From Pomacea canaliculata (taxonomy: Eukaryota; Mollusca; Gastropoda; Architaenioglossa; Ampullariidae), in contig NC_037590.1 in assembly GCF_003073045.1 (NCBI RefSeq), positions 38,866,751 to 38,930,750 of the forward strand: a stretch of DNA of 64,000 nt. Reading direction: 5' to 3'. Position 1 is the stretch's first letter. The number at the start of each line of letters is the position of its first letter. Below, piece by piece: positions 35,653 through 48,058 of this stretch. The notes under the pieces were generated by a model. It did not search any database, was not told where the DNA came from, and saw nothing but the letters and a program-made list of their open reading frames with translations. Made by a program: the position numbers and the translations under genes.

Positions 35653-38600
35653 TTACTCCTCGATGGTCTCCTCAACCTTTACCAAAAATTCAATGGTTTC
35701 CTCCTCAAAGTTGTCCACATGACTGTCCAGCTCATCAGTGTCCACACCTAAGGAAGAGTAACACGCGGTTTCAGTAAGAAATACAGGACATCTGCATTTA
35801 TCCCACAGGCACCAATTATTTCCTAACTGCTATTATTTCACCTTAAAGAAATATAAAACCATCGATGTAGTTTTTAAATTTGCAAAATGAATCATGAATC
35901 TTGCAAATTCAACATTTACAAACACTTGTTTTTTGTCAAGAGATTTTTTGGGGGGCATTATTATTTTGAAACAACTGCTTAAAAATGTAAAAAAGATATT
36001 TATGTAAATAGATGTAGATGTATATTGATACAGAAATGTTTCAACATTTTGCTTATGCTCACCTCCTCTCAGCTGTAGCCTTCTTTCCTTCATGCTTGCA
36101 AACAGCTTTTCTTTTTCTGCTATTAAAGCATTGAAATCCTCCATAAGTTTCTGGCGCTTTTCTATAAGTTCCTGTAAATCACACAAGACTGTCAGGTTAG
36201 ATTTCGTTGAAATCACATGATGCATTATGGTTCACAAAGTCACATTATGGTCAACTTCAAATACTCAAGGCATCTGTCCCATCTAAGAAACTGAAACAAA
36301 AACAGCAGCGGAGAATACATCCTATATTCTAAAAGCTATAGATCAGACCTGGGCAAATGCCGGCCCGCCTCCTGTCTCTGACCGGCCCGCCCGCTGGCCC
36401 GCCAGCCAGTATATATATATATACAGTAATGGGTAAAACTGAGTTAACAATATTAGTCCGGCCCTCTAAAACCATCCCAATTTCTCATGCGGCCCCTTGG
36501 GAAAATTAATTGCCCACCCCTGCTATAGATAGTTAAAGATTAAAAAAAAATTCTTACCTTGGATGCAGTCATCTTGCGCATTGCATCTTCTGTTTCAAAC
36601 TTCTGAGCCCAACTCTTGAAGTTCCTCTTGATTTCCTAAGATGGAAACACATACTTGCTATGACTATTGTGAAAGTTCAGTTTACCTATTTCTTCTTCTA
36701 ATGGATTAGAATCAATTAATTCATTTACTATTCACTGTTTTTAATGTGAACCCCTCTTCAACCCCCACCCTTTTAACATACTTAAGCAGTACATCATGAT
36801 AGCATATTTGCACACTGTCTTCCCCACTTCCCCCGAACACGCAAGAGGCACACGTGTGCACACCTTGATTTGCTTCTCAGTAAGAAGAGAAGGTGGTCGA
36901 GGTCGCCACATAAGTTGGCAGAAACGTTCCAATGGCTGCTTCCATATAAGGTTACCCTGGAAGCTCCAAATCCAGAAAGCGTTGTCCACCTGTAAGTATG
37001 CAAACAGTTTTAATGATTAGATCTATGGCCGTCCTCCAAGGTACTACACACCAGAGCCATCATACAACAAACACTGCTTACATAGCAAACAACAATATTA
37101 ATTAAATGCCTATTCTTGTTCACGGAGTTCCTGGACAACACTAAATCCTCTCTAAGTGAAATGAAATGTGATGTACACACACAAACAGCCAGTACCAATA
37201 AGATGCTTAAGATGTCATCTGAAGGGAACAGAAATCAGCAGAAAACCAAGCACATTTGATTTCACTTAGTTATCTATACTAAGATGAACAATGGAATATC
37301 AAGCAAAATTTTTATCCTGATGCTATATCTACTTTTTCAGACACTGAAAGCAACACAAAATTTCATCAATTAAAAAACCCAACCAACCTTGTGACCCCAC
37401 CAGCTAACAGCAGATGTCACATAGCGTCCTGTGGGATCCCACTCAACATCTGTGGCCATAAAATGCTCTGTCTGGGCCATAACAGTCATGTCCTGTGTGT
37501 CAATGAACTCCAGTACACCGTTCATGCTGGTCACATAGCATAAAAACAAATCTCAGTGTTATCCTCCTTCGAACATACTATTTAAAGGCTGAACTTTCAG
37601 ACAGGAAAGAATAGCTACACCCAAAGGAAGGTGAGGGCATTTGTCAGGTAGATCCAAAGAGTTAGCGAAGCATGACCACCACTAGGCTAGCCATTTCCAC
37701 ATGTGCTTTTCATCTCCCTTCATGGGTCAAACCATTTTTCTCCACCCTAAGCCAGTTTGACCTTTAAATCACATTTTAAGTGACTTGAAGTGTCCTTTGT
37801 CTACTGTCAACAAGTTAATGACCATCTACACATTTCTTTGGCCAAGACTGGACAATTCTCCACACAACAGTTTTATAGTTTTCATGGGCAGCGGATATGT
37901 TTTAGATGAAAACCTGAAAATAAAGACTGCACCTACACTCATTCTTATCATTCCTACTGATTCTCACAGCAGCGTTAAAGAGCAAGATGATAAAAGGAAT
38001 GTTGCAAGCCCTCCTCACTCAAATGACGAGCGATATAATTCATGCTGTGGTGTCCATTTACTAACAAGCATCCTGTGCATCTGTCATGTATGCAATAGGC
38101 CTTATGTGCCCCAGTTATGCATATCAGGTCTACAGGTAAGTTACAGGTACCGGTATTCCTGATATTCTAGCTTAGAAAACATAAATCATTTGCTACTTCA
38201 CTAAAAAATACACTTACTTCCTGAGTCCAGCAAGAACTATGAACTGACCATTGGGGCTCCAGAAAAGATGGTTAGCCACTCGTTTTTCAAAGGTCTCTGC
38301 AACAAAGGGAACAAGTTATTCTAAAACTGCAGATGTTAACTAAGAATCTATGCTGCAACCAATTTTTATGATCTATTAGACTCCTACTCTCTTTAACACA
38401 TGCAACCTTTTCCCCCACCAGACTTGCACCAACACAGAGGCTTTGCATAAAGCACATCAACAAAAGAACACAGCATGATGCAAGCAAATTCTTCTGCACC
38501 AACAAAAAACAAAACAACTCACTAAGCTGTTCCACTTTTCCCTTTGGCTGAATGGCATAAAAGGAAACACAGATTCGTGGGTTTTCTCCATGAATAAAGG

Positions 38601-41600
38601 CAAACTTATTGTTGACTGGTTCCCATGCAAAAGCCAGAACAGGATCTGTTTTTTAAAAAAACAACAGAACATCAAAAGTAATTGAACTTCTGATTAGGCT
38701 TATTCTTTAAAGAACTGTAGTTAAGCTTAGGCTATTACACTTCTGGGACCCAGTAAATAGCAGAATCCACAACTGTGGGAGATTAATGAATATGAATATG
38801 CTAAACACAACTAAACACGGACACCAGGAAATATTAATGTATTTTAATGTATTTCAAAGCAAGCAAATCATCTGTTGCAGGCACTACATTGATCACTTCC
38901 TAACAGAACGCCTTAATCATTACCTTTTGTTTCAACTTTGTCGACTGGGATTTGTTTTTCTCGTATCCTGAACAGTTCAAAGTTGTAGTAGATGCCCTGT
39001 TTAGGTACAAGTATTTACAAAATTATGGTATCATCGGTGACTTGTGGCATTTTGTATGAAGGAACAGCAACAACAACAACAACAAAAACAACCCCACCAG
39101 TTCACATAAAATTAAAAGCTCATATCCATAAGAACTCAGGCCACACACACAAAAAGGATGACATCAACAGGAGTGACTACTTACACTGTATTTAAACTGG
39201 TCTTTCTCATCTTTCTTGGCCTTGGAATAGCGGTCCACTTTGACACAGAGGTGGTCTCCACTCTTCTGCCAATGCATCTTTGCATCTGCTACGTTAAACA
39301 AGTTGCGTACACACAACTCATTACGGCTGGGGACATCAATAAGAGTGACTCGGGCTGGCGTGTTGGACTCTTCTGGTACCCAGTAGGCTATAATGTTGTC
39401 CGTTGGTGACCAGCTAAAATCTCTGTTCCATAAAGCATGTTTTAGAGTCACTTAATTTTCAGTAATAAAAGGTTTTGAGACACACCTAAACAAAACTGCC
39501 TATCTTCACTTACAATAAATATGTCATTTACACATATAATAAGTGTAATAAACAAGTACTTACTTTATAGAGGTGATTTTTACACTTTTCTTGTCCAAGA
39601 GACCAAAACTCTGTAATGTAAAAAGGTGTTTCCATGTGAAGTAACATAATACTATGGCACAACAGTCACAAAAAAGTAAATGCGAGTAGTCTTCCTATCA
39701 CAAGTAATTCTTGTATCGCCATTTCATCATTTTGGAATGGTCAATGGTTTATTATGTACTATGAAACAGAATCTGAGTTGTTGATATATTTTTAAACCCA
39801 AACAGTTTTTGAATCTTGCAAACTGTGCATGAAATAAACTAAAAACCATCTAGATGTCAAACCAATTACATTTTACAAAATCAAATTATATTTGAAACTT
39901 TTTTTTTACTAAACCTACTAGTAGCTACTACTGGGATATTTATGCGCATTACACTTTATTATACAAAATTAATCCTCAATGAAACCTATAGATGTTTTAA
40001 CTTGTCTCTTATTTTACAAAAACTCAAGACATGGCAAACTCTTTTTATCTTGACGAGATTTTGCAAAAAGAAAACTGCTATCACCATTCAGATAAACAAT
40101 CATCAAAAGTAATCATCCAGCAAAGATACAATTAACTGCAAGTAGCATATAAAAACTAATAAAATATAAAATGTCAGAGATATTTAAGCTGACGCACTGG
40201 TGTTTCATATATGCTGATAGTATCAGGTCCCATGCGAGCAAAGTACGTCCCATCATGGTTCCATCTGGAAAGAATGTGAAGACAAGAAATATTTATGTTA
40301 ACAACAGAAGTAGAAGCAGAAGGTCCTATCTTACATAAATGATATAAAATGCTAAATCTACTTAGCAGGAAGTCATCTGAAAGTTTATCTAAATAGATCT
40401 GTATATACTATCACTTAATATCATCAAATAAAAGTAGCCGAAGTGGTATTAGGTGAACACAAGCTTCAGTCCTTTCAACCACCTTAATATGTGAACAAAC
40501 AGCCAGGTAAGACTTCACTCCGAACAGTTCTGAATTAAGAACTGAATTTAGACCAAAAAGTTCAGAACATGACAGTGCTAAAACCAGTGTACCTGTCTTA
40601 TCTATGCCTGTTTTAAGAATGCTAGTATACCATAGGCATGTGTATACATCACAAAAAAATTGAAAACTAATTCATTTAGACAGCACAAATCATATGCTGA
40701 AATGATATGGTGCATACTTGAAAATGGGCCATGTTGTCTGACTCTCACAGTGGAAACCTCTTTTCTTGTGACCTGTGCGAACATCCCATATAATAATAGC
40801 TTGTGGATCTTCCCTGTTGTCTGTGAGTGGGCTGAATGTCACCAGGTACCTGCATGTAAACACATTGCAAAAAACTATGGTAACTGTTAAATATCAGATA
40901 CAAACTTCACTGCACACCTGCACAATGCATGCTAAGTAAAAACAAGTTACTGCACACCAATTGGTTTTTTTCAGGCATAGGCCACCAAGATCAAACTTCT
41001 CAATGAATTATTACTTTAATAATAGATGGCTAGGTATCGTGCATAAAAGGACTTACGCTCCTCAAATATCTTTTTTTTTTTATTAAGTGTAAATATCTTA
41101 TGTTTATCTCATGTGACTACATATTTTGTCAGCGAAAAAAACAATGTTTCTTCTAGCTATAATATCCATGCAGTTTTATTTGTCCTCTGTACTGTTTTTA
41201 GTTTTAGTGAAATAATGCCATGCACTACTGGGTAACAAATTAGATCCTCTAACATCAGGACTTTAACTCACCTTTCACACGGGGAAAAGTCAATAAGCTG
41301 AACACCTGGATGGTTGAATCTCTGAATTTGTACAAACTTTTCTCCACCCCAGAGTGCAATGCCTTTTTGGTGAAACGTGGCCAGATATGTACCTTGAGGA
41401 GACCATCGTACATAGGTCTCGGTCCACCGCTGAAATCAGTCTTTTGGTCCATAAATCATGTAAGCTTTTTTTTTTATACTGATCTAATCTGTTTATTCCT
41501 TTTAGCAAATTTACTCTCATTTCATTGAAATACAATGCCGAAAGACAACCATAAAGTCCAAGATGATGAAATTTCACCCATCTATGTTCCTATAAACAGT

Positions 41601-44600
41601 AATCTGTTTCTTACTCAATTCCTCTTTGGGTCTTCTGGTTTTTTTTTTTTTTAAATCCTTCCATTTTGTATATGCTATGCATCATTGTTGTTTCTAGTGC
41701 TGAGAGCATGCTCTTTTGTATAATATATAAATCTTATCTGTCATCAAAGCTTTAGTGATGTTACGTGTCACATTTTAATTTCAAATTCATAAAAATGCAG
41801 AAACCTTATGTCCATGGTCCACAAGAATCACAAAAACAAAATGTCAGCTATTATCAGTAACTTACACTTCTCTCCTCTACTCTAGTTGGTTCTGGTGAGT
41901 TCAGAAAGATGGCGGTTTTCTCTCCAGCATCGTATATAACACTGAACTGGTCATAGCAGTCCTTATTGAGAAGCCAGTGTCGTAGATTCCCCTGGTGAGT
42001 CAAAAAAAAGCTTTAACACTAGATGTCAGTATCTTACACAGCTCAGATTGTATCTATAAGTAACATATTCACATAAACTATATCATTTATTTGAAACTTG
42101 TCTACAACATCAAACAAATACTGTATATCTGAACATCATTTACATAAGGAAAAAAAAGAGAAAGATTGGGGCAAGGGGAGGGGTCCTGAGCAAAGATCTG
42201 TTTTTATCCCCTTTTAAAAGTAAATGAAAAGGTCTTCTACATCTTTAATCAGACCACATGCCCCCCCCCCCCAAATCAATGCTAAAAGCATATGCTGAGT
42301 TGTTCATTTATTTCATTCCATGTAAGAATAATTACTTATTGAAACAAAACAAGATTATGATACCATTCAAGGTATTAGCAATCTAACAAAACAAATGATA
42401 GGATACAACATTTTACCTTCAGCAAGTGTTTTAACATTAACATAAAACTGAAAAGTCTTCTACCTTGTCCTCATAGGGCCTCATTTCTGGCTCCTCCCAG
42501 TCATCAGGAATATTTTTGAAACGCTCAAAGTCTGAGAAAAGATTGACTGCAAATGTGTGTTGCTTATCTAATTTATATCCATTTGTCATTTTCACTGCTT
42601 CCTGTGCATGAAGTGGTGCAGAGAACTCAAGAAACATGTACCTTTGACAGAAAATAATTTTTATCACACACTTGTAATAGCATTAGCAAGGGGGGAAAAG
42701 TTCTACAAGCCTTTTCTTAAGAATTCATGACAAAAATAATGGGCCCACTCTGCCACATGCTGACTTATAACATTGGATATGATGGAGTCCTACTTATTAT
42801 TTTATGATACATAGTTTATCTTATTGGCAGAGCATTCACCTACTAGTCATTACTTTTGTCACGACTGCCCTTGCAATCCACATAATCCCTTATAAAACTT
42901 TCTTTTTCAAAGAAAAGAATTTGTTTTCTTTATCATTAGATACAGTATATAAATCAATATTTAACAGAAACTGGGAACATGTGCGTGGAAAAAAAGAAAA
43001 TATCCCAGCATTTGTGACAAACCTTCATAACTTTTTCAATGTTTACTAAGTTGTACGATTATCCTTTCTGCACTACTCATGCATTTAAAGAAAATAAGCA
43101 TTAACCCCAAACAACTGCTTAAGACAGTATCAAAATTTGCTGTCAGTTTGAGGATACTTATGATTTCAAAATATTTAATTAAAACACAAACAAAATGTTG
43201 CATACCCCTTGGTTTTTCCATCTTCCTCTGGATAGAAATCATTAACAATTTTCCCAAACTTAGAATACAGCTTCCTTATAACGTTCTTTAACTTTTCTAG
43301 TCTCTCAGCACCAACTTGTGGGATGTTATCCACTACTATCACATTATCAATCCCATCTGTAGGTTTGGGTTTCTTCTTCAGCAGGTCACCCAACAGTTCT
43401 GAAATAATAGTTACATAATTACTTGAAATGTTAAATACTCAATATTACCATAGCTGATTTGGCATGTTGCCCCATTTTATTCTCAAATAATGCAGCATTC
43501 TTCCATACAACTACTTAACCTGGAGTAAATACAGATGGATAAAAAGGATTATAAATAGCATTAGCATACTTAAAGGCTAAACTTTTAGGTGACAGTGGGA
43601 TAGAAAGCGGGAAGGAAAGAAACACACACACAGTGCTGGCGATTCAGAGGCCATTCTTTGCTAACTGCTTCCATCCAGCCCGACAAGTACCTTCAATCTG
43701 CCACTGCCAGATCAAATCCATTTTTTCCTGCCCTATGGTGAAAAGTTTCCCCTTAATCTTTACAGTAGTGAAACGCAGGCAATCACACAAAAATACCTAC
43801 TTAATGAACCCATCAAATTCGTTGTGAGTGGACATATTGTTATATATTCTATATTAAATCTGATAGATAAAAAATGAATATGCAAAAGAATGACAATTCA
43901 TCACCACAGGATTATAAAATACCAATTCCAACATCTTGAGTCTAGCTTATTTTCTAACGTAGCTATATTGCAAAGCTTAATAGCAGTCAAAATAAACCAT
44001 AGATTGCAGCAGATAAGCTATTAAACAGCTGCAAACCTGTTTAATAAATGCTCAACTTACAAAACTATTTTTTAAAATAATTTAATGAGCTCTAGAATAA
44101 AATCTGTTAATGAAATCTATATCCTTATACTAGTCTATACAATTAAAATTCATAATCTAATAAATATTCTTCTGCTTCTTATAATTGCAAAACTTTTTCT
44201 GCTTGTGTAAACAAAATCAAAGGACAAAATTGAAAACAGTTATATGCATCAAAGCATCCCCTTTTCAATGTGGTATAAGAAGCAAACAAATTAAAATGTA
44301 AGAAAATCCAAAAACAAAACATATGTTGCTCATAGAATAAAATATGGAAGGCTAAAATGCTTTATAAACTTGATAAAATAACACACACACACTTAATAAT
44401 AAAGGGCAAAACATATAGAAAGATTTTTCAAAGTTCTGTTTTTTGTTTGGCTACAACGCGAAAATACTGAATCAAGAAATGCACCAAGCTCTGTACGCAT
44501 ATGGCTCAGTCTTTTCTAATCTTGGTACCACTTGAATTATACTCTAGAAGAATGGCCAATGTTGACTTAAACATGAATGTTTTTAAGTAGTAAATAGCAA

Positions 44601-45281
44601 CTGTTTACCCACTGCTTGTATAACAAATCTGACTTGTCATCTGCAAGAAAACTCTAGTGCGTTGTGCAAAAGGAATTCGAACCACTGTTCTCGAAAGTAT
44701 TGCTGATAGTAAATTAGCTGAGTAGAAAACAAATTAAAGAAATCTAAACTAAATTGTAAATAACCTACATTATTAAAGTTGTGACAGAAAAATACACAAT
44801 CTGCATCACAATGCAGATAAGCATGTTAATAAGGAATTAGAGGAGGAGGGCGTTGTTGAAATGCGAATAAAGCACGACAGGCAACTGCATTCCACTCAAC
44901 GACGTTAGAGACTAGCCATTAGGAATCTTGATGTTTAACAAAGAAACAGCCTTCAATCAGATAAGAAAAAGAAACAACAATCGTGAAACATATCTGATGT
45001 ACATCGCCTAAAATATTCCTACAACATAATGAATAAAAATTAACTTTAATCGGCGTTAATTTAAGTGCCTGCTGCCTAACGAAGTAATCTAAAGCCAAGG
45101 GTCGGCGTACGACCGCCATATGTTTTACATCAAGAATTCCAGTATATGCACCTTCATCAGTCACATTATCCACGAAGTCTTCGGGATCGCTGAAATTTGG
45201 TTCCTCTTCGATTTCAAAATCAGATTCATGAGATTCACTTTTTCTTGATTTTCTGCCCTCCATCTCTTTGCCAGCGGCCAT
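35653..45281 (-). CDS. EIF3B: Eukaryotic translation initiation factor 3 subunit B (17 exons, 696 aa)
   Basis: Exons in transcript order join in frame: 45281-45152, 43398-43206, 42641-42464, 41991-41866, 41429-41272, 40849-40718, 40264-40198, 39610-39564, 39422-39185, 38996-38924, 38645-38523, 38296-38218, 37526-37388, 36989-36864, 36635-36558, 36171-36063, 35747-35653. The acidic N-terminus carries [11 protein letters not shown]. An RRM follows at ~60-145 ([21 protein letters not shown]), then a beta-propeller at ~165-590 ([58 protein letters not shown]), and a charged C-terminal helix ending VDTDELDS and EEETIEF, the eIF3a/eIF3g/eIF3i-contact region. The protein is a scaffold of eIF3, which binds the 40S subunit during translation initiation. 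It is shorter than human eIF3b (814 aa) only because the long vertebrate N-terminal extension is missing. An upstream in-frame ATG exists, but MAAGKEME is the better start. Confidence 0.97.
36344..36522. mobile_element. hAT-type MITE, 179 bp, in eIF3b intron 15
   Basis: The termini are imperfect inverted repeats (CAGACCTGGGCAAATG at left; the right end reads CAGGGGTGGGCAATTAAT on the minus strand). An exact 8-bp target duplication ctatagat flanks it (36336-36343 and 36523-36530), as hAT transposition gives. The body is GC-rich at one side with a (ta)n centre and has no coding capacity. A second family member lies at 61734-61914 in the opposite orientation. Confidence 0.92.
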
Positions 45282-45308
45282 CTTCCACCTCGTGTGCGGC
45301 TTTGCCCT

Positions 45309-45320
45309 CGCGCATGCGTC
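45309..45320. promoter_or_regulatory. NRF1-like palindrome at the eIF3b promoter
   Basis: cgcgcatgcgtc matches the alternating-purine GCGCATGCGC core of NRF1 sites and lies 28 bp upstream of the eIF3b start codon in a locally CpG-bearing stretch. NRF1 sites are frequent in TATA-less housekeeping promoters. Confidence 0.45.
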
Positions 45321-45739
45321 CGCAAGGTAGTTAATCCACGATGGCAAAGATTTCACAATTATTTCCCTTTTTGTTTTGTAAAATCTTTTACTAAAAATTC
45401 TCAGCAGTTTTTCTGATAGTGCGTCCAATTATAGGAAGATTAATGTTCTCAGGTCGAGAGAACGACTTCAAACAAAGTTGCGCAAAAAGGGCAGAGTATC
45501 CAACATAGACACAATACTGAAACGCTCCTCGTCTCATTTCCATGTGTATCCATAGAAACGGTTGATTTGGTCGAAGATACCCTGAATCCTTCACTACTGT
45601 CTGGGTCGCGTTTCACACACATATTATTATACACCAAAACTGTACAACAGATCTATACATTTGGAATGTTATATAGAGTATTTGAAGCTTTTATTTGGTG
45701 CGTATACTTATCTTATTCCCAGAATACGGCGTAGGCATT

Positions 45740-46350
45740 GGTTAAAGGTCTGGAGCTAATTGTTGGTGATGGTGTTTAATTGTCACTCTCCAGGTTTCAG
45801 AACCATACAGTAAGACTGCCTTCACATCGGTGTTGAAGATGCAGGTCTTACTGCGGAAGGATAATGCTCGGGAGTTCCAGATGGGGCGTAGGCTGTTCAT
45901 GCCTGGCCTTGTTGATGCAGCTTTTGATGTCATCGTCTGCTCCACTATTCTTGTTGACAATGCTTCACAGATACGTGAAGCGGTCTCTTTCCAGGATGTT
46001 CTCTCCTTGAAGTTGGATTGGTAGTTCCTGCTTCTTGTTGATCCTCATCACTTCCGTCTTCTTTCTGTTGACCTTTAAGCCAGTCTTCTCTGCTAGCTTA
46101 CTCAGTTTGGTTTGTGCATGTTGTTGCCTATGAGATAGGAGACTAATGTCATCTGCAAAGTTCAGGTCCTCTCGCTGTTTGGTGAAGGTCCACAGGATAC
46201 TGGTGTTGTTGTCTTGTGCATAATCCAGTCTATGACCATCAGGAAGATTGTTGGTGATAATATGCAACCCAATGTCCTCCTAATAATACTAAGCATTTGA
46301 ACTGGCTTGATTACCACTCTTTGGATGCGTAAGTCACAACATGCAATCAA
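45740..46350 (-). mobile_element. Decayed non-LTR retrotransposon, reverse-transcriptase fragment
   Basis: On the minus strand, fragments in shifted frames give TLGCILSPTIFLMVIDWIM, then LNFADDISLLSHRQQHAQTK with the FADD catalytic box, then GLKVNRKKTEVMRINKK, and VKAVLLYGSETWRVT. This is the order expected for an RTE-like or related LINE. Stops and frameshifts show it is dead. It lies upstream of eIF3b on the same strand and is seen again in the duplicated block after the gap. Confidence 0.85.
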
Positions 46351-47399
46351 AAATTGACTTTCAAGTCCGTATCACATGAACCTCGTCATCAATTTTTATT
46401 CTGTGCATGCATCTGGATTATTTTTACCTGTTTATGACTCCACACGTAGCATATATTGAAACATAATTTCTCTCATGCAATTTCACATTCCATTCTTGCA
46501 ATCTGTTACGGTCACTTTGAATCATTGTGCTATTACATGCATTATTATATACTGTTGTATCATCTACATTTATTTCAAGTACTGAATGTTTCTGGTAAAT
46601 CGTTGATAAACACCATGAACAATGTAAGATCTAAAATACTTGCATGAAGAATTCCAGTCTGAACCTCAGCTTTACCTCATTCTACAGAAACTACCAGGTG
46701 CCCTGCATATTTAAAGTCTATTATGTGGGACAGAATCAAAATTTATATCCCCTATTACTTCAAGCAACTGTGTCATGTAAGATCTTCTATCACTGAAATC
46801 ATGCTGGCGTGCTGTGTAAATTCTTATCAATAGAAAGTAAGCTTCTGACTGCCAGGGGTGCTACTCTACACAGCTTGATCTACAAAAATGACTACTACAC
46901 CACCAATCAAGAGACACATCATATCACACCTCTTCATACTTGCGTACAGGTTCGTCTCGGGCTACAGACGCATTAAAATGTTCGAGATCCCTTCAATTTC
47001 GTCAATGGGGTCCCCTCCAAAGTTGGCGTAAGAAACAGGACCCTTAAAAAATCTGAAGAAGGGGTCCCTGGGACCCCAAAGAATTTAGCCTTAGCAGAAG
47101 CCCTGGACTGCACTTTCCAAAACTTTACATGTTAAGCATGTTGGTCTATACCAGGATCAGACTTCAAAGAGTTGTTAAATAAAGCTATTACCTGTTTTCT
47201 TCCAATCATCTGGTAAATTCTACACTCAGTTCTTTCAGAATCCTTAGGGGTATTAAGTCTGGAACTTGAGATTAAAGTCATTAAGCCCCTCATTTCTTTA
47301 ATGGCTGAAGTCCACCAAGAATGTTCCCCTTGCATAAAGATCATCTCTTACCCTTCGCTGCCTTGCCTTCCACAACCCATTCCCACAGGGCGTTTCTAC

Positions 47400-47492
47400 T
47401 GGGGAAATAGTGTGCTAGACAGTATGAACCAGTCCGCCCCCATCTCCAATTTAGATCCCATGTCAAACCACTGAGCTACCCTGTCCCTCACA
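47400..47492 (-). repeat. Possible tRNA-derived SINE head
   Basis: On the minus strand TAGCTCAGTGG (47468-47478) resembles a pol III A box and GGTTCATAC (47422-47430) a degenerate B box, ~40 bp apart, after GGGACAGGG. No folded tRNA can be built, so a SINE head is more likely than a gene. Confidence 0.4.
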
Positions 47493-47958
47493 TAAAGCCT
47501 TCATGGATAGATGTACTGCCTATTTTCTTGATTAAATATTAGCAAAATACTTCTCACTGAGCAATCTTCTTGATAATTAAAAGCTATGTTTATTATGTTA
47601 ACAGAAAAGGTTTGTATTGTATATGCAGTTCTGTGAGAAAGGGCTGTTTTGATCCTCTTTTAAAGTTAAACATTTTCCAAAGCAAAGTTACAGTATTTAC
47701 AAAGGCAAAAATGAGGACATCCAAAACCTAAACATTTCAAAAATGACATTATCGATAACTTTTAAGTAGCTGAAAGTTGCCATTTGTATGAATGTGAAAT
47801 ATGGAATGAATGTAAAATATCCCTATTAAGGATAATACTACAACAGTACTTATTGAACAGTTCGTAGTAAACGGGTTTCAACCAGTTGAAACAATACCGA
47901 TAGCATATCCTAGCCTTTTGTAACTGAAATTATTCTAGGTGTTTTCTGTAACTATGTT

Positions 47959-48058
47959 NNNNNNNNNNNNNNNNNNNNNNNNNNNNNNNNNNNNNNNNNN
48001 NNNNNNNNNNNNNNNNNNNNNNNNNNNNNNNNNNNNNNNNNNNNNNNNNNNNNNNNNN
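47959..48058. other. Assembly gap (100 N)
   Basis: Exactly 100 undefined bases, the usual placeholder for a gap of unknown size. It separates two versions of the same ~2.5 kb. Confidence 0.99.

Noticed and set aside
44919..45428. 169-codon frame starting upstream of the eIF3b ATG
   Set aside because: The extra upstream residues (MDALSEKLL…) and the read-through past the exon-1 donor do not resemble eIF3b; only 45281-45152 is used as exon.
47400..47492. A functional tRNA gene on the minus strand
   Set aside because: A and B box-like words are present but no cloverleaf or intact anticodon arm can be drawn; kept only as a possible SINE head.
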